The notes beneath the pieces were generated by a model. The model ran no database searches and was not told the DNA's origin. It saw only the letters and a program-made list of their open reading frames with translations. 59,773 bases of DNA from an uncultured archaeon (GTDB taxonomy: Archaea > Altiarchaeota > Altiarchaeia > IMC4 > SCGC-AAA252-I15). Positions 54,604-59,773 of the stretch are shown here, one piece after another. The position numbers were made by a program, and so were the translations under genes. Location: the NCBI GenBank assembly GCA_902384455.1, contig CABMCB010000071.1, positions 1-59,773 on the forward strand. The letters run 5' to 3'. Within the stretch, counting starts at the first letter, position 1. Every line of letters begins with the position of its first letter.

Positions 54604-55362
54604 CTACTTGTAGGAATCAAGCATCTCCTCTTCGGTGAAGTGGAGTTTGCCGGGAATAATAAGGCAGTGAGGCGGCTGCCCGAAGTCGAATTTCAGCAAA
54701 TCCTTAAGCGTCCCCGCCTTAATCACCGCGTCGTCAGAACCCAGCCGGGCGATGCCCACGACCAAAGAATCCGGACCACAAACCCCCTTCCTCTCCTCCG
54801 ACTCAAACTCCGAAAGTAAACTCAACCCCTCCGTAACAGTCATATAACGCCCTTCATCCGCCTTAACGTCCAACAACACTAGCGTATGCAAACCAGCCTC
54901 TTTGTTATCCGCGATCACCAAGTAAGGGCTCTTCGGCCTATAACTGCCTTCAGGGTAAGCAAGAGTCGTAGTGCGCCCCATCTTGTACAGATGCAGGCCG
55001 CATTCCGCGACAGCGGAAAAAATGCTGCTTGCGTGCACAATCCTCACCTGAATGCCGCGTTTCCTAGCCTGAGCAACCAAATGCAAGTGGGTCGTTGCGG
55101 CAAGAGGGTCGCCGGGAACGCAGACGGCCACATCCCACCCCGTCGCCTCCTCAATAATCTTCTGTGCCCCCTCCTCAAGGCCGCTTCTTGGAAGCAATAT
55201 AATCTCCTTCTCGCACCAGCCTTCCAGCGTCTTCAAGCTGCCTCCCCACAGGTTGGTGTACATTTCCGCGTAGATGACGTGGGCGCGGTTAAGCGCGTCC
55301 AAACCGCCTACAGTAATGTCCCTCTCGTTAAACAAACCCAAGCCGACGAGAATGAGCGCCAT
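54604..55362 (-). CDS. dphB: diphthine synthase
   Basis: 252 aa, tetrapyrrole-methylase fold. MALILVGLGLFNERDITVGGLDALNRAHVIYAEMYT is the standard start; VCVPGDPLAATTHLHLVAQARKRGIQV and HASSIFSAVAECGLHLYKMG follow. It methylates the elongation factor 2 histidine intermediate on the way to diphthamide. Its ATG overlaps the stop of the small upstream membrane gene (TGATG). Confidence 0.95.
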   Translation of the reverse strand: MALILVGLGLFNERDITVGGLDALNRAHVIYAEMYTNLWGGSLKTLEGWCEKEIILLPRSGLEEGAQKIIEEATGWDVAVCVPGDPLAATTHLHLVAQARKRGIQVRIVHASSIFSAVAECGLHLYKMGRTTTLAYPEGSYRPKSPYLVIADNKEAGLHTLVLLDVKADEGRYMTVTEGLSLLSEFESEERKGVCGPDSLVVGIARLGSDDAVIKAGTLKDLLKFDFGQPPHCLIIPGKLHFTEEEMLDSYK

Positions 55363-55529
55363 CAGGAATCGGCCTCCTTATCCAGCGTGTCAAATATAAA
55401 GTACCCTAAGTAGGCGGCGCATAAAATGCCGACCCACAAACCCAACATGTCTTCGCGGATGATATGGACTCCTACCACGACGCCTACCGCCCAAAACCCG
55501 GCAGCACCAACTGCAGTAGCCCTGTCCAT
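55362..55529 (-). CDS. 55-aa membrane protein coupled to dphB
   Basis: ATG at 55529, TGA at 55362-55364. The product has two hydrophobic segments (AVGAAGFWAVGVVVGVHII and LGLWVGILCAAYLGYFIF) and an acidic end (DTLDKEADS). The stop overlaps the dphB start (TGATG), good evidence for translation. Function unknown. Confidence 0.7.
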   Translation of the reverse strand: MDRATAVGAAGFWAVGVVVGVHIIREDMLGLWVGILCAAYLGYFIFDTLDKEADS

Positions 55530-55569
55530 ACAGTAAAACAGTTATAACCCTTTTAAGGTAAAAACTGAT

Positions 55570-58254
55570 TCAGTGAATGTTCCCCTTAAGCCACCCAATC
55601 AAGGCGTCAGCCGCCTTAAGCGTGTCCGTGGCCTTGTATCCTGCCACAACAAGAGTGTTGTTGCCTTCAAGGTGAACCACGTAGTTTTCGGAGCTGGCGA
55701 GTATGCTTCCCGCCGATATTGTAGTGAGGTTGTTCACGGAAGGTCCTCCAACCAAAATAAGGTTCTTGTCGGGGTTGGCTTCCTGCGGGGTGACGACCAG
55801 GTTGCCTGTGATCGGAGAGATTACGTGGGTGATTCGGAGGACTTCGCCGCCGACTGTTATGTTGTAGAGCACGACGTTCAGGTTGCAGCATCCTACCGTC
55901 TTGTTAGTGCCTTCGTCCGCCTTTGTTATCTCCGTGTCTACTGCGGTTGATTGTTCCCCCAAACCCAAAAATACTGTGGGGTAAACGTGTTTTGTCGGAT
56001 GGCATAGCGTCACCTCCTCCAGCATCCGCTTGTCGCCGTATGTGGCAGTAAGCCGGTCTCCGCCGGCTGGTAGATACAGCACGGTGTCTCGAGGATTGTT
56101 CAAAGTGGCTCTGACATCCGCAGAATAAACAGGCGAAGAGGAAGATACGCGGTGGGTGGTCGCCTTCACGCTTTGAGCATAAAACCTGTCGTCGGTGCTC
56201 CCGTTGAAATCGCGGTCATACAAATCCACAACATAAAACTCCTCCTCGTCATTCTCGAAAACAAAAAGGACGTCGTTAAGGTTAGGGCTGTGAAGCCCGA
56301 CTGGCTCAGCATTAAGGTCGGCCGAACCGTTCTCAGCGACAGCCCAAAAATACAGCCGGTTGCTGTATCCGTCGAAGTCGTCAAACCTACCAATCTGCAG
56401 CGGATTAGGCGCAACCGTCGTATTGCTGAAATAAATACGCCTATCCTGATCGTACAGAAGAGGCAGGCCCTTGTATGTGCCGAAGAAAACGGATGTGTAC
56501 TCAGGGTCGTCGTCCGGAGTGATCTCAAACGACTCGTCGTTGCTTTCGCCGTCATCAAAGCTGTAAGTCGTCACGTTAAACTTAGTGCTGTTGTACGGTT
56601 CAAGGTTTATGCGGTCGACGTTGCCTGTGAGAACGTTCCTCAATGAAACCTCCATCCTCCTGGGGTTCGTCAACTCCTCCGCATCAACGTACTCCATTAT
56701 CCCGCCCTGCACCATGAGCAATTCCCCCTTCTCAAAAGGTCCGCCGTCAAGCCGCAAAGCATACCTGTTGCCGTCGTCCGCCTGGAATGCGAGCACAGGA
56801 GAGTAACTGCCGTCCTTAGTCAAAATGATGCTGCCGTTAACTCCGCCCCCGCCACTGCACACCGGAACAGCAAAATCCCTGGTCCGGTACCCGTCGAAAG
56901 TGAACAAATACCTCTGAGGGAAAAACAGGCTCTCGTTCTCCCTAAGAGTAACATCCCTGACGTAAGTGACAGTAACATTATGAAGTATAGTGCCGTTCTT
57001 CCCGACATACTCCCGGGTATCCAAAGTATTCCTGAAACCACTAGCATCAGAAGTCTCAGTTGCGAACTGAACACGCCAACCCGCCCGCGAAGAATTCCCC
57101 ACCACAACATCAGACCCATCCTTCAAAACCACCCCCTGAGAGTTATCATAAACCACAGCCTTCGCAGTAACAACGCCATCAGCCTCCTCAGCGTAAATCC
57201 CCGCTATCTCCAGGTTGTCAACCACCCCATTGTTCAAGCGCGTAATCCTCACCGGCACAATCTTCCCGTCAGGCGTCTCAACGTCAAGAATCACCCCCGC
57301 AGGCTTATACTCCCCCGCAAAAAGTATGCTGTCCACCTTAAACTTGTAGCCCAAGAAACTGCTGGTGAAACCTTCGCTGCTGATACCCTCCAAAACCTTC
57401 CCCTTAGCAAGATGAATCTCATTAAGGCCCGCAACATCCTTCACGTAGTATTCTTCCCCGAACAGGAGGAATTTGCCTCTATACTCATAGTCGATGGGCG
57501 CGTCCGACTCCCCTACCCGAGAAAGCGGCAATTCACCTGTTTTCACGGCATAAACAAAGGACTTGCCGTCCACATCCAACTGGAGCCTCTCAAGGTCGTC
57601 GCTGCTTAAGCCGTTCTCAAGCCACTGCAATCCGCTGTAATCCGCCCTAATACTTTCCTCAAAAGTATGCATCGGGTTCTGAAGGGTATCCGAGCAGAAT
57701 CCCTGGCAAAAAAGCCAGTGAATATTCCCGTAATCCTCCTGCCTGAGCACCGAGACATCACTGTGCTCCAGATTACACGCCAGATTATACATCAAAAAAC
57801 CGTCTTTCCCATAAACAAAAGTGCCGTTCAAAAAAGCAAGCCCCACATGCCGCTCATAAAAATCAGCCACACCATTCGCTTTACCATCCTCATCCAACAA
57901 AGCAACCCCCGGCGTAACCTCGCGTTCACCCTGAACATACTTCCCCGTAGCCCCCGCAATAGGCGAAGAAAGAAGAAGCCGCTTAGTCTCCACAACAACA
58001 CCCCCCGAATCATTCTCCTTACGGACCGTATAAGCAAGATTACCCAAAGCCGCCGCAATATTTCCCGCCGCCACAGCATCACTAGAAGCCGCCTGATCAC
58101 CCACAACAATCTGGGCTATAGGCGAATAATCACTGTCAAAAAAGAAACTGCGGTCAAGCCCCCTAGAATCCAACCCACCCATCGCCCACCCGCTAAGCAG
58201 AACAAACACCGCCAACGCAGCCGAACCTAACGTAAAGGCATTCTTCGCCGTCAT
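55570..58254 (-). CDS. S-layer protein (Methanococcus-type family)
   Basis: 894 aa. Signal peptide MTAKNAFTLGSAALAVFVLLSGWAMGG, then SDYSPIAQIVVGDQAASSDAVAAGNIAAALG, the family's N-terminal motif. A long beta-rich middle carries many NxS/NxT sites. The C-terminal region (NLVVTPQEANPDKNLILVGGPSVN to ADALIGWLKGNIH) is the conserved S-layer end. It would form the outer lattice. The ATG follows GGATGAGG, and the leader is about 80 nt if the TTTTAAT near 58333 is the TATA box. Paralogues: 1-180 and 27850-28899. Confidence 0.9.
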   Translation of the reverse strand: MTAKNAFTLGSAALAVFVLLSGWAMGGLDSRGLDRSFFFDSDYSPIAQIVVGDQAASSDAVAAGNIAAALGNLAYTVRKENDSGGVVVETKRLLLSSPIAGATGKYVQGEREVTPGVALLDEDGKANGVADFYERHVGLAFLNGTFVYGKDGFLMYNLACNLEHSDVSVLRQEDYGNIHWLFCQGFCSDTLQNPMHTFEESIRADYSGLQWLENGLSSDDLERLQLDVDGKSFVYAVKTGELPLSRVGESDAPIDYEYRGKFLLFGEEYYVKDVAGLNEIHLAKGKVLEGISSEGFTSSFLGYKFKVDSILFAGEYKPAGVILDVETPDGKIVPVRITRLNNGVVDNLEIAGIYAEEADGVVTAKAVVYDNSQGVVLKDGSDVVVGNSSRAGWRVQFATETSDASGFRNTLDTREYVGKNGTILHNVTVTYVRDVTLRENESLFFPQRYLFTFDGYRTRDFAVPVCSGGGGVNGSIILTKDGSYSPVLAFQADDGNRYALRLDGGPFEKGELLMVQGGIMEYVDAEELTNPRRMEVSLRNVLTGNVDRINLEPYNSTKFNVTTYSFDDGESNDESFEITPDDDPEYTSVFFGTYKGLPLLYDQDRRIYFSNTTVAPNPLQIGRFDDFDGYSNRLYFWAVAENGSADLNAEPVGLHSPNLNDVLFVFENDEEEFYVVDLYDRDFNGSTDDRFYAQSVKATTHRVSSSSPVYSADVRATLNNPRDTVLYLPAGGDRLTATYGDKRMLEEVTLCHPTKHVYPTVFLGLGEQSTAVDTEITKADEGTNKTVGCCNLNVVLYNITVGGEVLRITHVISPITGNLVVTPQEANPDKNLILVGGPSVNNLTTISAGSILASSENYVVHLEGNNTLVVAGYKATDTLKAADALIGWLKGNIH

Positions 58255-58418
58255 ATCCTCATCCTACAGCACACCAACCCAAGCCGCAAGAACCCCCCAA
58301 ACCCCAATAATCCATAAGATACCGGGGATTAAAAGGGCACTACAGCCGGCAAAAACCCGCTTAATCCACTTCCCCCCACTCTAAAACTGTCAAGAAACAA
58401 AAATACTTTGGTGCTAAG

Positions 58419-58500
58419 CGGGCTCGCTGGGACGCTCAAAATCGCCCTGCGATTTTGGCGCGCCGGAAACCTTCGGGTTTCCGAGCGTTCGAACCCAAGT
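58419..58500 (-). repeat. split copy of tRNA-Arg 3' end
   Basis: Positions 58419-58432 plus 58488-58500, joined, match tRNA-Arg 59039-59065 at 26 of 27 bases (mismatch at 58498). The match covers the acceptor strand, T-stem and T-loop. A 55-nt palindromic sequence splits it within the T-loop. Confidence 0.75.
58433..58487. mobile_element. 55-nt palindromic insertion in the tRNA-Arg 3'-end copy
   Basis: On the minus strand the ends are CGCTC and GAGCG. Inside are two hairpins, GGAAACC-CGAA-GGTTTCC and AAAATCGC-AGG-GCGATTTT, with the palindrome GGCGCGCC between. It folds as a three-way junction. Removing it restores the 27-nt tRNA-end match, so it appears to be an insertion. No coding capacity. 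Confidence 0.6.
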
Positions 58501-58531
58501 TCAAGCGTCCACTAAACCGATGACGTGTAGA

Positions 58532-58936
58532 CTAAGTCTTTCTTAATGACTTTTTTATAAACGCGGATGCTATGCGCAACGACTGGAGTCTATTTCGCTG
58601 CAAAGTATGTTGAGAAGTTCCTGGCGAGAATTTTGCTTGAGATTTTTCGGCCTTACTTATCATCGAAGCAAATGCGCGGAGGGCTTCCTGTAAATCGTCC
58701 CGCGTGAAGTTATCCATATCATCGGTTTCCTTGTTCATTAGCGCACATGCAATGTGTAACGCTTTGAGGTTGTTTCGCAGCATCGAATGTTGCCACGTTC
58801 CTGGAGCCAGTTTCTGCTGTGCTTTTTCAGACTTTCTGATTAGTGAAGCTATCGGTCGAAGTGCTTTCTGAAAATCGTCTGCTGTGAGGTTATCTGTAGA
58901 TTGGATGGCCTCGTCTACAGTTTTTTCTTTTTTCAT
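58532..58936 (-). CDS. two-repeat helical protein of the tRNA-Arg insert
   Basis: 134 aa from the ATG at 58936; a TTG at 58996 is in frame but has no support. Two tandem copies of a roughly 58-residue helical unit make up the protein. NLTADDFQKALRPIASLIRKSE and NFTRDDLQEALRAFASMISKAE align, as do KLAPGTWQHSMLRNNL and KFSPGTSQHTLQRNRL. Basic, no signal peptide; family not recognised. It could be a small DNA- or RNA-binding protein, but nothing proves it. Transcribed away from the tRNA gene. Confidence 0.65.
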   Translation of the reverse strand: MKKEKTVDEAIQSTDNLTADDFQKALRPIASLIRKSEKAQQKLAPGTWQHSMLRNNLKALHIACALMNKETDDMDNFTRDDLQEALRAFASMISKAEKSQAKFSPGTSQHTLQRNRLQSLRIASAFIKKSLRKT

Positions 58937-59038
58937 GGTTTTGGGCGAAAATTCTTGACAAAAAAATTCAATTTTACGCCTAAAATCAGCTGGCAAGCCC
59001 CCATAGAGGGCGAGCCAAACCGTTCTTTTCCTAACTGA

Positions 59039-59134
59039 CGGGCTCGCTGGGATTCGAACCCAGGTCCCGGGGTTTCTCTAAGCATTGTTGGCTTTCCGAA
59101 GCCCCGTAGGATATCCAAGCTACCCCACGAGCCC
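59039..59134 (-). tRNA. trnR: tRNA-Arg (UCG) with 22-nt intron
   Basis: Exon 1 is 59096-59134, the intron is 59074-59095, and exon 2 is 59039-59073. Acceptor GGGCTCG pairs with CGAGCCC, discriminator G. Anticodon stem CGGGG pairs with CCCCG, and the loop reads CTTCGGA, so the anticodon is UCG. T-arm CTGGG-TTCGAAT-CCCAG. The intron ends fold as AAGC/GCUU next to 3-nt bulges at the 37/38 site, the bulge-helix-bulge substrate of EndA. CCA is not encoded. Confidence 0.9.
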
Positions 59135-59168
59135 TTTATGCGTCTTTTTCTTTCTTTGAACCCGAGGG

Positions 59169-59195
59169 CCTTTCTTTCTTCCTAAGAAAGAAAGG
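59169..59195. repeat. perfect 12-bp inverted repeat
   Basis: CCTTTCTTTCTT (59169-59180) and AAGAAAGAAAGG (59184-59195) flank CCT. It lies between tRNA-Arg and the duplicated tRNA 5' piece. Confidence 0.65.
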
Positions 59196-59200
59196 GGCTC

Positions 59201-59225
59201 TATTCAAGCTACCCCACGAGCCCTT
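59201..59225 (-). repeat. duplicated 5' part of tRNA-Arg
   Basis: 24 of 25 bases equal 59112-59136, that is tRNA positions 1-23 (starting GGGCTCGTGGGGTAGCTTG) plus two upstream bases. No anticodon or T-arm follows, so it is a fragment. Confidence 0.75.
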
Positions 59226-59307
59226 GACGTCTGATTACGAACTCAAGGATAATACTTTGGGGTGGCGGGCGTTATTAAGCATCCAGACGCCAGCCCTCTT
59301 TCCTGTC

Positions 59308-59773
59308 CTATACGTTGAGTGAGAGTACAATCAGATTCCAGCCCGTATATAAGCTTGTTTGGAAGGGCGATATGCTACAGGGGCTGGAGCATCCCAGAGA
59401 GCGGCCTTCGTCCGTCCAGTTGTAGACCGTGTCGCAGGTGTTGTTGTTTCCTGTGTTGTTGGCGTCGCTTGATATGTCAAGCCATGTGGATGCTGCCTGA
59501 TTGTTTGCGCAGAATGTGTTGCCTGTGAGGTTGTTTCCGCTGGCCGTTGTCCCCAAGAAAGTCATCCCGTTATATGCGCTGTAGTTTACGGTATTGCCGA
59601 AAATGACGTTCCCGCTGGTAAAGGTAAAGGCCGTGGAATTGACGAATATTCCGTAGCTGCTGTAGAGGACGGTGTTGTGGGCGAGGGTGTTGTTTTGCCC
59701 GTCCCGCATGTAGATTCCATAGGAAGTGTGGTTGAGGAGGGTGTTGTTCTCGAGGCGGCAGTTCTGGGATCCC
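59308..59773 (-). CDS. secreted beta-helix protein with WNLI tail (5' end outside window)
   Basis: The frame is open to the window edge; the first ATG (59709) is internal, because codons before it already match the beta-helix paralogue (NCRLENNT against NCRFDNNT, YGIYMRD against YGIYLRD). The C-terminus aligns closely with 44338-45210 (FCANNQAASTWLDIS against FCYNNRASFTWLDIS) and ends LYTGWNLIVLSLNV. About 154 residues are visible. A surface protein is inferred from the paralogue's signal peptide. Confidence 0.75.
   Translation of the reverse strand, partial: GSQNCRLENNTLLNHTSYGIYMRDGQNNTLAHNTVLYSSYGIFVNSTAFTFTSGNVIFGNTVNYSAYNGMTFLGTTASGNNLTGNTFCANNQAASTWLDISSDANNTGNNNTCDTVYNWTDEGRSLGCSSPCSISPFQTSLYTGWNLIVLSLNV

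Larger units (their letters stand above)
58419..59065. mobile_element. small tRNA-Arg-targeted insert, integrase-free
   Basis: Direct copies of the tRNA-Arg 3' end, 620 bp apart, bracket one ORF (58532-58936). The arrangement repeats that at tRNA-Trp: the intact tRNA keeps the near copy, the far copy lies downstream of its 3' end, and no integrase is present. Without the 55-nt palindrome the spacing would be 565 bp. Mobile origin is inferred. Confidence 0.55.

Noticed and set aside
59150..59168. GGGTTCAAA on the minus strand as the T-arm of a second tRNA beside the duplicated 5' piece
   Set aside because: The opposite T-stem and acceptor strands are missing, and the segment between is a polypyrimidine hairpin; only a 5' fragment is supported.

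Overview
The window comes from an archaeon. It carries Orc1/Cdc6, MCM, RadA, archaeal LonB, archaeal-type S-adenosylmethionine synthetase, alpha-NAC, SepF, MBF1, Kae1, EndA, archaeal Elp3, diphthine synthase, the archaeal phosphopantothenate-pathway ligase, a clustered HMG-CoA synthase/thiolase/DUF35 set, a Methanococcus-style S-layer protein, and tRNA genes with introns at the canonical 37/38 position. Many start codons lie about 25-30 nt from a TATA-like box, so many messages are probably leaderless. A few genes have strong GGTGATCC-type ribosome binding sites. I cannot assign the lineage from sequence alone; euryarchaeal or DPANN-like are both possible.

Layout. 1-180 is the C-terminal end of an S-layer protein. 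316-7094 holds two unknown or minor genes and a phosphate uptake locus (pstS, then pstC-pstA-pstB), interrupted by a putative zinc metallopeptidase gene. 7132-13384 holds a Thr-stalk surface protein, thioredoxin, winged-helix regulators, Orc1/Cdc6, SepF, a KaiC-like ATPase, ThpR and NAC. 13399-19240 holds NadB, a DHDPS-family aldolase, GlmS, a Cys-rich lipoprotein and a presenilin-like protease. 19247-23868 holds MCM, a degenerate low-molecular-weight phosphatase and a PIN-domain ATPase. 23943-27257 is a translationally coupled mevalonate-entry operon led by its likely regulator. 27294-33039 holds a Usp protein, a short S-layer paralogue, SAM synthetase, RadA and LonB. 33105-37045 holds three unrecognised genes. 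37083-39540 holds divergent kae1/endA and a PfkB kinase. 41015-44332 is a TrmB regulator, a palindromic operator and a SsuA/Tau-type ABC importer. 44338-49042 holds surface proteins, RlmH and an unknown gene with a JAMM-like motif.

Two tRNA genes on the minus strand, Trp(CCA) with a 155-nt intron and Arg(UCG) with a 22-nt intron, each have a copy of their own 3' end about 620 bp away on the 3' side. Each pair of copies brackets one small ORF unlike its neighbours. I interpret these as two tiny tRNA-targeted inserts without a visible integrase. The Arg copy is itself split by a 55-nt palindromic element, and the 5' part of tRNA-Arg is duplicated upstream. The tRNA-Trp intron contains a D'/C' box pair with a guide that positions C34 of its own tRNA for methylation. 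Between the two loci lie MBF1, a site-2 protease, Elp3, an isolated 5S rRNA gene, the phosphopantothenate ligase, DphB with a 55-aa membrane protein, and an 894-aa S-layer protein.

Other themes are a PstB fused to a TusA-like domain, three S-layer-related genes of different extent, and three secreted proteins that end in the same WNLI tail. A+C-rich and G+T-rich strand patches change abruptly, sometimes inside genes. No 16S or 23S rRNA, CRISPR array, transposase or integrase was seen.
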